A stretch of DNA of 64,000 bases. Origin: Pseudisothecium myosuroides. Lineage: Eukaryota > Streptophyta > Bryopsida > Hypnales > Lembophyllaceae. Both the position numbers and the translations under genes were made by a program. The notes below the pieces were generated by a model, which made no database searches, was not told the origin of the DNA, and saw nothing but the letters and a program-made list of their open reading frames with translations. Of the stretch, positions 53,678 to 64,000 are shown one piece after another. Each line of letters begins with the position of its first letter. Position 1 is the stretch's first letter. The stretch spans positions 28,390,987 through 28,454,986 of the forward strand of contig OX637290.1 of the NCBI GenBank assembly GCA_951799445.1, written 5' to 3'.

Positions 53678-56600
53678 CCCCTTAGTTTTTTTGACTAAGT
53701 TTTCACCAAAACTGCTCCAAAACTGCCATTTCTGGTACAAGTAATAAATTTTGAAATAAAAATATTTTTGGACACATATAACGTTGGATCTTGTAGTAAA
53801 TTAATTTGAGAAGATGTGGAAAAAATATCAGAATTTTCCACGATGTCGATTGCAAGATAATAGGATTAATAGCGTTTGAACTTTGGAATGACAAAAATGC
53901 TTTTTTGGTCCCTACCCTAAACCAGGCACCTGCATTTCACAAGGTCACATTTATATGAAAAGATGTCCAAAATGGTAGTTACTCTTTGGATTCTTTTCCT
54001 TAGACAAGTTGGCCACATGCTTCAAAATTTTTAGATCATTTCGAATTGTACAATGTATAGGAAAAAAATTGTAAGTTGAAAGAAGTAGAGAATGATTCAA
54101 ATGTTCACTAAATTGTTACAAATTTAATTATCAAATTGAAAAATGCCAATCCAAAGCGGTTGTAATATTAAAGTAAATAATGTACACCCAATGTTTTAAT
54201 TTTATTTTCGAAGTTATTCAAAATTGAGTTAAATAAATGACTTCAAAGTTTTCTTTAGACTAATGATTCCATAAGTACCCTGTAGTTAGGTTTTTGGAAT
54301 CCCTATTCCAAACGCTACCAAGTTCGAACACCAGGGAATGATCTATATAAGGTTAGTGTAGCGTGTTCAAATGTCACTATGTACTTAAGTTTTGAAGATA
54401 GGATAAAAATTCATTCTTACTCCCACTAAATACCCCAAGAAACAGTCAACAGCCCATTATAAGATAAAAGACTCAGCATGCACGTCTCAGTCCTATATAG
54501 TGTTCTAGGGCTTGTGACAATAGTTCTGGGACAATAGTTCAATGTGGACTGACTTGTGTATGGATGCAATGCAGGACTTGACTTCAGTACAGCCCACTAT
54601 AGTATTTTGAAACTAGTACAAATATACATCTGTAGTATTTCAAAAGAAATTAGAATTTAGGGTTTAAAAAGTCTTACAATGGGTTACCCCTCAACAATTC
54701 TGGGGACAATATTGGCCAATACAGGGGTTAATCGATTCCTACAATTCCAAAATTCAAATTTACTACATAGATATGCAATTTTAAATACAAATTCTAATAA
54801 TAATTAATACAAAATAATTAATAGAATTTTAAATCTAATTCCCAACTAGGGACCACGGCCCAAGGGCCGTTCGAAAAATTTGGACCTTATTTTAAATTTG
54901 TTTTAATTGAACGTTTAGTTTAAAACATCCAAGACCGCGGTACCCGGTCAATACCCTGATTGATACCCTCCAAGACTCCTACCCGGTCAATACACTCACT
55001 GGTTTCCTCACGGGTATCGATCGGCAAACCCGGTCCGGTTATCAATCAGAGAGGGGTATCGGCAAATCGAGGTGGGTATCCCAGGGCGGCCCAGTCTGCC
55101 TGAGCGGCGCCTGTCCGCGCTTGAACTTCGGCGTGCAGGCTGCCTTCGGCGATCAAGTTTTTCCTTCAATTTCTCAAATTTTGACCACATTGCACGAGTT
55201 CATTGCACTTACTGAACTCACGATTCCCTTTTGGTTTCAATTCCAGTCGGAATTCCAATTTCAATTCCCTTGGTTCTCTTGATCAATCGTACACGAGGAT
55301 CCACACGGAAGATTACGAGTTTGAATTTTGAATTTCTTCCACCGAGGTCTGACTTGACGCTGTGATACAACTCCCTGCAACAACAGCTTGATCAACCAAA
55401 CAATCTCGCAAGCTTGTAAATAGTCTCACAATCCTGAACAGCCGATCTTCCAATTTCCAGAATGACGAATGAAGTTCAATTGTTGGCCGAATTGGTCGAT
55501 CAGCCCTTGATTCTCTTCCTATCAGTCTCCCGGTTTCTCTCCGAAATCATGCTCCAAACTCACCGAGTCACTCTGCTCCTCCGTTCCACCACCCAATCAG
55601 ACGTTGCCTCCGCTCGGGGTCTCAGCCCGCTCAAGCCAGTGCCTCCTCCGCCGGTGCAACAAGGAATTTTTCAGCGCTCGTAATCCAATTTGCAAGCAGG
55701 CTGTCACGATCTCTGAGTAATGCTCTAACAATCAAATTCTCTCAATCCGCCAATCCCTCAGAAGTCGCTCAAATCTCACAAATCAAGACTCCTTGCAACG
55801 CGAGGCATTAGAGATTGAAAACTTCAAATCCATACACGCACACAATCACAATTCACAATTTCAAAACAGCATAATTGAAACAGCACTTTTATTCCTCAAC
55901 ACAAATTACGTAAAATTACATCACTTTTGACAACAATGAACAGCACCGAAAAAAAACAATAGACAGCGCAAGAACAGCGCAGGGTAATTACACAGCACGC
56001 GGGGGAAGAGAGAAATTGAGAGAGAGAAGGGAGGGATTAAATCAGAAATTCAAGGGTGATCGGAAAAGTTGCAACTCGTCGTGACCGGCACAACGTTCCT
56101 GCTTGCACCTCCAAATCCCTAATTTGCATTTTCTTTTTCTTTTAACCTCAGCTTTTTCTTTATCTTTCTCCTTTTTCTTTTACTTTAACTTTTTCTTTGC
56201 CTTTTTGCCATTTTCTATTAGTTTGTAGCTACTTACTAAAGTATCTTTGTACTTTTTGGAACTTTTAGTGTACTTTGGACTACTTGAACACTAAATACTC
56301 AAAATATATATAAATAATATAGGAAATGTCATAGAAAATCAAAAAAGTTCTATAAAAATTGAAAAGCTAGACTACATACCCTTAAAGTAAGAATCCTCAT
56401 AATTTTTTCTTCATTTATTGGAATTGAATGATTCAAAGCTTCCCGCGTACATATACATCTGAAGAACCAATTTCTAATTTCTATTTTTTTTAAAAGTGAT
56501 TTTAAAAGAAGTTTATTGGCTGCCCGAGCTGCCCAAAGATCAAACAGAACTACCTATCATGCAGTAACTTTTTAACCTTGTTGTCAAACGCTATAAAAAT

Positions 56601-56732
56601 CGTTGGGCCTTAAAGATACTCCTTCGACACATCTTGTGTTAAAATTTTAAAGAAAAAAAATAAAAATTGCGTTTGTACGGAGCTGTCCAAAATCGCTATG
56701 TTGCCAACAAATGGTGTTTGTTGCTTTAGTGG
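53678..56732. mobile_element. piggyBac-like type 2 element, split by a TG...CA insertion
   Basis: CCCCTTAG starts after TTGA (53674-53677). The end is CTTTAGTGG before TTAA (56733-56736). The inside matches the type 2 element at 44997. Removing the insertion at 54281-56376 leaves about 954 bases, the normal size. Confidence 0.8.
54281..56376. mobile_element. Solo-LTR-like insertion, 2096 bp
   Basis: It begins TGTAGTTAGG and ends CTAGACTACA (TGTAGT/ACTACA), flanked by the 5-bp repeat TACCC (54276-54280 and 56377-56381) inside a type 2 element. There is no gag or pol. A 73-codon ORF (55462-55683) has no recognisable domain. The shape fits a solo LTR of a family not otherwise seen in the window, or a short non-coding LTR element. 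Confidence 0.85.
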
Positions 56733-56744
56733 TTAAACAATACA

Positions 56745-57590
56745 AATGTGCTTGAGGTGTGTTTCACGTCTATCTGAAGCACACGCCATTATTTTTTTTT
56801 TCCCTAGTACATTTGATTTTTTTTTGGACTTCTTTATAATGCACTGAAAATGAAGGAAGTATTTTGCCCGTTTGACCTTAGGTCTATAAGTCTATTTAAG
56901 CACACTTCAAACTTTTTATGATTTCGATTGGCATTTATATGAAAAGAATTGAATTCAACAAAATATATAAATTATTCGAGGTATCTTGACAAGATGGAAT
57001 TTGCTTGAAATATGCTTCAACTAGAACTCAGGCATACTTCAATCACTTTTACTTATGCTTTTCATTTTGGAAATTAGCATTTCATTTTAAAATTCATCAT
57101 CATTTCAAAGCAATGCAAATAGAAGAGATGATTTGTAGATGTGCGTGACGTCTATTGTTAGTGCACTTTGAGAACCTTATGATTTCATTTAGTACACTTA
57201 GTAGAAGGTTTCAATTTGAAATTATTTTTATGATCCAACCGACCAACCATAAGATAATAGTGGAAATATACTTCAATTTTGCTTCAAGGTTACTTCATGC
57301 AAAAGCAAAGTATTTTTAATCCAAGTTAAATTTTTCATAGCTTCTTATTCCAAGGCAATTTCATTAGACAAAGTCACGAAGTGCTCTTCAAGTGTGCTTT
57401 ATGTGTTCTTGACGTGAACCTCAAGCATACCTTAAACCCACCCAAACATTTGTAGTCCAATTTTGAAATTTCAAAGAACGTTTTTATTTTTGAGGTGATT
57501 ATTTTTTAAAAGCAATAATAATTGTATAAGTGTGCTTGAGGTGTGCTTCATGTTTACTTGAGGCACATCTGAAGCACACAATCATTTGAT
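56745..57590. repeat. Degenerate array of TGCTTGAGGTG...CTTCAAGC motifs, right block
   Basis: It continues the array at 52600-53630. Copies are near 56748, 56895, 57005, 57260, 57390 and 57535, many reading GTGCTTGAGGTGTG or CTGAAGCACAC. No ORF. Confidence 0.65.
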
Positions 57591-57711
57591 ATCGAATGAG
57601 GAACTTAAAGAACTCGTTTGAACTTTGAGTTAGTGACTTATTTCTGGTCCACGTGAACTTCATGAGTCCATATGTGGTGCATTTTCGCTTCAGGTTTATT
57701 CTCCGGACCGA

Positions 57712-58400
57712 TGTGCCAAGCGACCGACCGATTTCCCGACCTCTGTCCAGACCGCTCGGACGACCGCTCTAAAAGCCGCTCTAGAAGCCGACCGAAAACC
57801 CCACTGATTGACCGAGGAGCCGACTGAAAAGCTGACCAACCGAGAAGCCGACCGAAAAGCTGACCAACCAAAATGCCGACCGAAAACCGGAGACCCAAAA
57901 CCCGACCGACCAAAATCCCGACCGAAAATCTGACCGACCGAAAACCCGACCGAGAACCCGACCGATAACCGAGACGACCAAAAACCCGACCGAAATCCCG
58001 GCCGAAAACCTGACCGACCGAAAACCCGACCGAAAACCCGCCCAAAAACCTAACCGACCGAAAACCCGACCGAAAACCTGACCGAAAACCCGGCCAACCA
58101 AAATCCCGACCAAAAACCTGACCGACCGAAAACCAGACCGACAACCCGACCGATAACCGGGCCGACCGAAAACCCGTCCGATATCCTGGCCGAAAACGTG
58201 ACCGACCGAAAACCCGACCGAAAACGCGACCGATAATCGGACCGACCGAAAACCCGACCGAAATCCCGGCCGAAAACCGGACCGACCGAAAACCCGACCA
58301 AAAACCCGACCGATAACCGGACCGACCGAAAACCCGACCGAATAACTGACCGAAAAACTGACCGACCGAAAACCCGACCGAACGATCGGACGACCGACTC
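57712..58400. repeat. CCGACCGAAAAC array upstream of accessory gene C
   Basis: Dozens of CCGACCGAAAACCCGACCG-like units at about 10-22 base spacing, the longest GC-rich array in the window. The long minus-strand frames rich in FGR/FRSG across it are translations of the repeat and are not genes. Confidence 0.9.
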
Positions 58401-58553
58401 CGTCCACGCCGACCGCCTTTTCCGTCCGCTCCTTTGTCGGTGGTCGTGCGATCAGCAGACCGACAGATGAGAACCGCAGGATCTTGGGATCGGTCGACCT
58501 GCCGTCCGATTCGGACTTACGCGACCGCCTCGGCTGCTCCGCCGACCGAATGC

Positions 58554-58560
58554 ATAAATA
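58554..58560 (+). promoter_or_regulatory. TATA-like box of accessory gene C
   Basis: GCCGACCGAATGCATAAATAGC: ATAAATA directly after a CCGACC unit, 285 bases before ATG 58845. Confidence 0.65.
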
Positions 58561-58844
58561 GCGGGGCGGAACCTCATTTCTTCACAGTTCCTTCCCGACC
58601 GGAGTGGGCAGATCCAGCGCCTTTGGATATCTGCGCGCCCCTTCCGGCTTGGTGTGTGAGGGACTGGGCTGGGACACTGAAGTGCTTTCAGTACTTCAGT
58701 GGTAGTTATGTGTTGCGGTTGAGTGACTATTGTACCGTTTCAATTAATAATTCACTCACTAAAATTCTCGAGTATTTGGACCACGCGTTGCACAATCGAA
58801 ATTGAAATTTACGATTTGTTGTTTTCAATTTTCAAAAGATCATC

Positions 58845-59952
58845 ATGTCACACGGAACACCAAGGGGCAAAGGCAAGAAGGCCAAAAGGAGAATATCGCA
58901 GGACATAAATTGGGATGATTGGGCTAACCCATTTTGTGTAGCTGAGCCTGGATGGGATGATGAGGAGGAGAAATTGTGGACCTCCACAATGTGCAAAAAA
59001 GTACGTGAAAATGACACATGTCTCCAAACTCTGGTCACGTGAACGCACGCTTTATCAACATCCCCGTTGGGAAGGTCAAATCAGCACATGTAAGAGCAAG
59101 CACTTTGTGCAACGATACAAGGAAATCCAAAAAGCAGCAGGTTTACCAAACAACAAACCAAATATAATGTTGTATGGTGTCATGGCCATGATTTGGGCAG
59201 AGATTGCACTCCACAAAGAAGTGGATTGGCGCACTATTCCGGGTAAAGATGTGCACAAATTGAATCGCAGCGCCCACGTGATTGCTTCGAACTGGGAAGG
59301 TCCAAGCGATTGTATGTACGAGTGGTCTAATCGAGGATTTGGCCATCTTCCCACAGTTGTGTTGCCGGATGCAGAGGATGAACTCGATGACGAAGATGAT
59401 GATGCTCCTGCACTCGTAACATTTGGAGGAAGACACGAACGCCAAGAAGAACAAGACAACATACAATACGAACAAGAAATGCATGAGGCAATGCGAAGAA
59501 GCCTAGAAGATCATGGTCGACAGCCTGGGCACGATAGGTCATACGGACATGACCGTGGTGCATATGGCCCACCACAAGGCGGAAGTCATTCTCAATATGC
59601 TAATCATCCCCGAGGTGAATCTCAAGGCAGAGAAAGAACCCATGGAACCGTACAGTATGGTGGTTCCAGCGAAGGAGGCTCACAATACTACGGTGGAACC
59701 ACTGGAGGTGGGTCATATGAACATCACGGGAGCTCCTATTATAGTCGTCCAAACGAAGATTGCTCTGACCACAACGTTTCAGCTCCTCCACCAACTTTTG
59801 GAGGTCCTAGCTACGGCAATTATGGACAAACAGGTGCATCAAGTGGACGTGGAGACATCTATGGTGGAGGTCCATATCTTGGGATTTATGGGTCTGCTTC
59901 TATTGGGCCAAGTCAGAGAGATGACACCGATTCAGATTCCGAGGAGGAATAG
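58845..59952 (+). pseudogene. Accessory gene C, gene B-like domain plus Gly/Tyr/Ser-rich tail
   Basis: ATG 58845 (MSHGTPRGKGKKAKRR, basic) leads to GWDDEEEKLWTSTMCKK, where the frame breaks at an A-run (58995-59000). The rest is in the next frame, starting YVKMTHVSKLW and ending at TAG 59950-59952. One base fewer in the A-run would restore a protein of about 370 aa. The first 130 residues match accessory gene B. Then come an acidic stretch (DAEDELDDEDDD), a helix, and a tail of about 140 residues very rich in Gly, Tyr, His and Ser (QYYGG, YGNYG), of the prion-like type that tends to self-assemble, ending DSDSEEE. The frameshift could be a mutation, an assembly error or slippage on the A-run. 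Confidence 0.7.
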
Positions 59953-60463
59953 TGTGTATTGTTGTAACAACTTTCTTTTAGAATACGATCATGTATATTG
60001 TTAAATGTACATGCAATGTTTTTTCATGCCAAGCGTAGTACAATGATCTTGTTGAATTGTAGTACTGTATTTCGCACTATAGATAGAATGACCTTTTTTG
60101 AGAATATGTGAGACATTGGTAGGTACTTGAGATTACCATTATTGAATACCATTTTCTGTGTAACCAGTTTTTTTTATTAATATAAATATTGTACCGGATC
60201 GCTTTCTTCCATCATCTCATGTTCAAGTCAATATAGACTCTCCAATGAAAAGCATAGTCCAAATATACAACAAAAACATTGAATTGCTTTTAAACCTTGA
60301 AATCCTAAGTCTATCATTTTTTCAAAAAGCTATAGAAAATTAGAAATTGTCACCTTGGCTGCATTTGTCTTCAGTTAGTTGGGTGTTGTATGTGAATGTA
60401 CAAAGTCGGATTGCATGAAAGGAAGGTGTAAACATTTGAAGTTGGAGAAATTGGGTGTTTTCA
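59953..60463. other. 3' flank of accessory gene C
   Basis: AT-rich, with a TTTTTATTAATATAAATATTG stretch (in part) near 60170. It is likely 3' untranslated and spacer DNA. No gene is supported. Confidence 0.5.
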
Positions 60464-61396
60464 ACCCTTGAAGTTCGAAGGTCATTTTTTGGTTTACAAA
60501 CACCCGAAGCTGCCATTTTTGCTGCATTCACCCATGAACCCTTTTTTTTTTTTTTTTTTTCCAATCTAAGCGTACGATCTTGTACTTTACTTATTGTAGA
60601 TGATGTTGTCAAAATTTCATGAAGTTTCACTGTATAGGTTGAGGTTATTAGCATTCGAAGTTGAAAAAGATTTTTTTTTTGAATACTGGCTTTCAGTTTT
60701 TGGTGAATTTGATCGCTAGTTGTGGAATATTTTTGAAATACAAACATTGAATTTAAGGTTTTATGTGTTGGAGATGTAAGTTGAAAGTCTATATTTTTCT
60801 TAAAAAAGGAACACTTTATTTTCATTATTTTAAGAATTATTAAATAGAACTATAAAAGTACGTCGAAGACAAGAAAGAAAAAAAATTGTTAGTAGATCTT
60901 ACATAGGGTTGAAGTATAATGATCCCATTGGTGAGATTATTTGAGCTAGAGAACACAACATTTTGAAAAAAAAATTTTGAAAAATTGTGGGAATTGCATT
61001 GATAAAAGAGTTCTACACTTCTACAAGTCATTTTCCTAAGAAGATGCTCAAATTCCCTGAAAAGCAAAGTTCTCCATAACTTTTCCATTATTAATCCAAA
61101 TAGAATGAATGGAAGGTTCACATATAGAGAGAATTATAAAATTTTTGAAGAAAAGGAAAAAAAATCATTTTGTCTATTTGCCAAATAATTTGTGCTTCCC
61201 GTCAAGTTCAATTTCAGAGTTTTTTTGGTGTAACTTCTACTCCCAGGCACCAATTGAAATAAAAACATATTATGACAAAGCTAATCAACTTTCCTATGAA
61301 ATAGGAAAGTTTCAGAACGTTTTATTACAAAATGAGGTTAGAGGTAACCGCTCAAAATTCCCTTTGTCTTGGAACGGGACAATGGAAGTTCTGGGG
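60464..61396. mobile_element. piggyBac-like type 1 element with TTCA flanks
   Basis: It starts ACCCTTGAAG after TTCA (60460-60463) and ends GTTCTGGGG before TTCA (61397-61400). It matches type 1 along its length (AGCTGCCATTTTTGCTGC, CCCAGGCACCAATTGAAAT). Both flanks share the same TTAA variant, TTCA. The ORFs inside are unsupported. Confidence 0.75.
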
Positions 61397-61757
61397 TTCA
61401 ACATTGGATGTGCATTTTGGGCTCCATCAAGTGGACTATCATTAGGAGAAATATTTCGCACCATGGATCTTTAGTGTACAATTTCTTATCCCCAAGAATG
61501 CAGTTGAAAACTTAAAAAACTCTTCTAAGGAAGATAGAGCTCGACTTACATTCCTAAACCCGCAAGGCCAAAGGCCTTATTTTTGGCAACAAATCTTACA
61601 ATTGTGAATTGCCATTTCTATAGGAAAGAAGAGAACAATTACAAAATTAATTTTTGCGCACGTGTAGCCATAGGATCTTATACCCAACTAGTATAAGAAT
61701 TTGTGGAGCATTAGACATAATTTTGGACCACACATATTGCAAGATATTTGTGTTTAG

Positions 61758-62707
61758 CCTTTAAAGATTTTTGACTAAGTTTGTACCAAAACTACTGTAG
61801 CACTATTGGATTCAGTATAAGTACCAAATTTTATAAACTTTTTAATGTTGGACATATATAACCGTAGGACCTCGTAGTAAACTGGTTAGAAAAGATGCGG
61901 AAAAACTTGTAGAATTTTTCACCATCTAGATTGTAAGATAATAGTGTTTCAATCCGCAAAAGTGCTTCTTTGGTCCCTCCGGAAAACGGGGCAGCTGCAC
62001 TTCACAAGGTCACATTCATTTTAAAAAATGACGAAAATTGGGGTAACTCTTTGGATTCATTCTTGAAGGCAAGTTCGGTCCATGCTTGACAATTTTTAGA
62101 TCATTTACAATTGTACAACACATAGGAAAAAAATACAAAATAGAAAAAAGTAGAGGATGATTGAAAACACTAAATTGTTAGGAATTTGATGAAGGAATTG
62201 AAAAATGCCAGTCCCAATGGTTGTGATGTTGAAATAAAGAATCTTGAAACCCAATATATTTTTTTTTTCCCAGAAATACTGAAATTTGAATTAAACAAAT
62301 GACTTTGATTTTTTTTTGGGAGTAAGGATTGAAAAAATACCGTCAAACTAAAAATCCGCTTGAGTTTTGGCTTGGTGATCGGAATGGATTAATGGAATGA
62401 TTCAAAGCTTCTTTTGTTTATACAAATCTGAAGAACCAATTTTAAATTTTAATTTTTGAAGCAAGTGATTTTTGAAGACGTTTTCTTGCTGCCTGAGCTG
62501 CCCAGAGATAAAAAAAATACTTATCATGCAAAACCTTTCTGACCTTGTAGTTAGATGATATGAAATTATTGGGCCTGATCCGCCGGAAAGCTACTCGGAG
62601 AGCACATCGTGTGTGAAAATTTGAAATAATGAAAATAAAAATTCTATGCATAATAAACTATCCAAAATTGATATCTTGCCCAAAAATAGTATTTGGGCCT
62701 ATAGGCG
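61758..62707. mobile_element. piggyBac-like type 2 element nested in type 1
   Basis: CCTTTAAAG after TTAG (61754-61757), with the end at AGGCG before TTAA (62708-62711). The host type 1 repeat has TTTAAAGTG at this place in the uninterrupted copy (near 39739), so the insertion used a TTAA. About 950 bases, no ORF of note. Confidence 0.8.
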
Positions 62708-62932
62708 TTAAAGTGGAGAAAAGAAGTTCTTAAAGACATTATGGAATGCAGTGTTTTGATTTTGAAGATTTCGCACTTGAAATTTTGCAATAGTGAGTTG
62801 TGAGCTTTGAATCTGGAAGTTGGAGAATTGTGTTGGTAGTTTAGCCGAGAGGAAATTAAAAAAAAATTTAATTGTCAAAATTTTTTATTATTCATATATG
62901 GAAGTGCCAAAGTGGATACAATGAATCATTAA

Positions 62933-63857
62933 CCCCTAAAGTCCCAAGGCCATTTTTCTGTCAAAAACCACTCAAAACTGCCATTTTTGCTGCGTTCATC
63001 CAAGAACACAAAAAAAATCATTTTTTAAAAATATAACCGTAGGATCTTGTACTTCACTTGTTAAAGATCATGTGGTAAAAGTTTCATGAAGTTTGACCGT
63101 ACGGATTGGAAAATATTAACATTTGAAGTTGGAAAAAGAAGCTTTTTTGAACTGTGGCCTGTAATTTCAGATGATTTTGACCGCCATTTGTGGAATTTTT
63201 TTGCACTATAGACTTTGAATTTAAAATTTTTTATGTTGAATATGTGAGTTGAGAGTCTATAAAAAAAATTTCAAAGAAAAAACACTTGATCTTCATTCTT
63301 TAAAAAATTGTTAAGTAGACGTAGGTCCAAGATTGAAGGAAAAACTAAATCGTTAATAGCTCTTAGACGGGATTGAAATACAATAATCCCAACGGTGAGA
63401 TTGTTTTAGCAAGCGAACACAACATCCTCAAAAAAAAAAAAATGAAAAACTGTGAAAATTGCATTCAGAAATGAACCCTACAAGTTATTTTTTTCAGGAA
63501 GATGCTCTAAGTGCCCCAAAAGTAAGATTGTCCATAACTTTCTCATAACAAATCCAAATGGAATGAATCAAAGCTTCAGATTTAGACAAAAATATATTCT
63601 TTCAGAGAAAAATGTCCAAAAAAAAAAAGTTGACTTTTTGAAAAAATTTTTTTGCTGCCCGCCAAGTTCGGTTTGAGGGTTTTTGTGGTATAACTTTTGC
63701 TCCCGGGCACCAATTGAAAAAAAAATTATATTCCCACGAAGCTTAGCAGTTTCTCTATCTTCACTAAAAGTTTCAAAAAATCACAACAAAAATTCAGCCC
63801 GCAGGTACCTGCCCGAAATCTGATTTGTCCCCCGAGGGGACAATGGGACTTTAGGGG
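62933..63857. mobile_element. piggyBac-like type 1 element nested in type 1 (925 bp)
   Basis: CCCCTAAAG after TTAA (62929-62932), CTTTAGGGG before TTAA (63858-63861). It is the closest relative of 39551-40464, with matching blocks along its length. The host sequence around it continues as ATTTTAATATCTTTTGCAT, matching TATTAATATCTTTTACAT in the uninterrupted copy. Confidence 0.88.
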
Positions 63858-64000
63858 TTAAATTTTAATATCTTTTGCATTAAATAAGACTAGGGTAATT
63901 CAATGGTAAGATTATTGAAGCCCAAAAAAATGAACCACACAGACCTGTTTCTGTGAAAAAAAAAATTGAAGAAATTGCATTCATCAATGAAATTCTACAA

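Larger units (their letters stand above)
38951..64000. mobile_element. AT-rich domain inserted in the gypsy-A LTR: putative large hAT-related element
   Basis: From GGGTTGTCGAAAGTG onward there is no gypsy sequence. The left edge (38951-39115) is rich in GGTCGG/CGTCC palindromes. Three genes with similar upstream regions follow, separated by AT-rich repeats. The leftmost gene is a hAT transposase reading towards this edge, so 38951 is a good candidate for an element end. The right end and 8-bp target duplication are not visible. The unity of the domain is inference. It could also be several neighbouring elements, or ordinary AT-rich DNA joined by a deletion. Confidence 0.5.
61551..64000. mobile_element. 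piggyBac-like type 1 element, outer copy carrying two nested insertions
   Basis: Type 1 sequence runs 61551-61757, resumes at 62708-62932 after a type 2 insertion, and resumes again at 63858 after a type 1 insertion, in the right order each time. It continues past the window. Its own start is decayed (CCTAAACCCGCAAGGCC). Confidence 0.75.

Noticed and set aside
57638..58407. Minus-strand frames of 83-208 codons rich in FGR and FRSG
   Set aside because: They are translations of the CCGACCGAAAAC array. All three frames on that strand give similar low-complexity products.

Overview
This window is plant nuclear DNA, probably from a land plant or a charophyte alga. The evidence is spliceosomal-type introns with GT...AG borders, a CACTA (En/Spm) transposase of the plant layout (Transposase_21, DUF4218, DUF4216), a plant-type Ty3/gypsy element with a tRNA-Asp-like primer site, a BED/hAT transposase, and CCCTAAA telomere-type repeats. 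The abundance of TTAA-flanked repeats made me think of a charophyte such as Chara, but that is a guess. I see no ordinary host gene, rRNA, tRNA or CRISPR array. Almost everything is transposable element.

Bases 1-38950 are a nest of insertions that can be read base by base. The outermost layer is a piece of gypsy pol (gypsy-B, 1-474). Into it went a TG...CA element (copy 1, from 475). Into that went CACTA-1 (from 2979). Into CACTA-1 went a second gypsy of the same family, gypsy-A (from 9339). Gypsy-A itself was hit at least twice. A 4757-bp TG...CA element (copy 2, 9418-14174, 5-bp duplication GGAGA) sits in its left LTR. A complete 14.9-kb CACTA element (CACTA-2, 18806-33744, 3-bp duplication TAC) sits in pol between RNase H and integrase. 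Gypsy-A lies on the minus strand: right LTR, primer site, gag, pol, the interrupted integrase, an extra 632-aa ORF, left LTR.

The two CACTA elements carry the same second gene. It joins a Transposase_24-like region to an FCP1/HAD-phosphatase-like region whose catalytic aspartates are missing, and ends in a small conserved exon. CACTA-2 also has the transposase gene, divergently placed, in three exons with matching splice phases but one in-frame TGA. In both elements the end of the phosphatase-like exon lies in a perfect inverted repeat with a loop of exactly 32 nt.

At 38951 the right LTR of gypsy-A breaks off into an AT-rich domain that runs past the window end. It holds a hAT transposase (40734-44061), a multi-ORF gene with a RING-like motif and coiled coils (47482-50878), and a gene with a Gly/Tyr/Ser-rich tail (58845-59952) related to the start of the previous one. 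All three have GGTCGG/CCGACC repeats close to a TATA-like box about 225-290 bp upstream of the ATG, and similar repeats and palindromes lie at the domain's left edge. This suggests one large hAT-related element with co-regulated accessory genes, the best candidate here for an undescribed system. The spaces between its genes are filled with about 0.8-0.95-kb piggyBac-like repeats flanked by TTAA, some nested in one another, one 2.1-kb solo-LTR-like insertion, and degenerate arrays.
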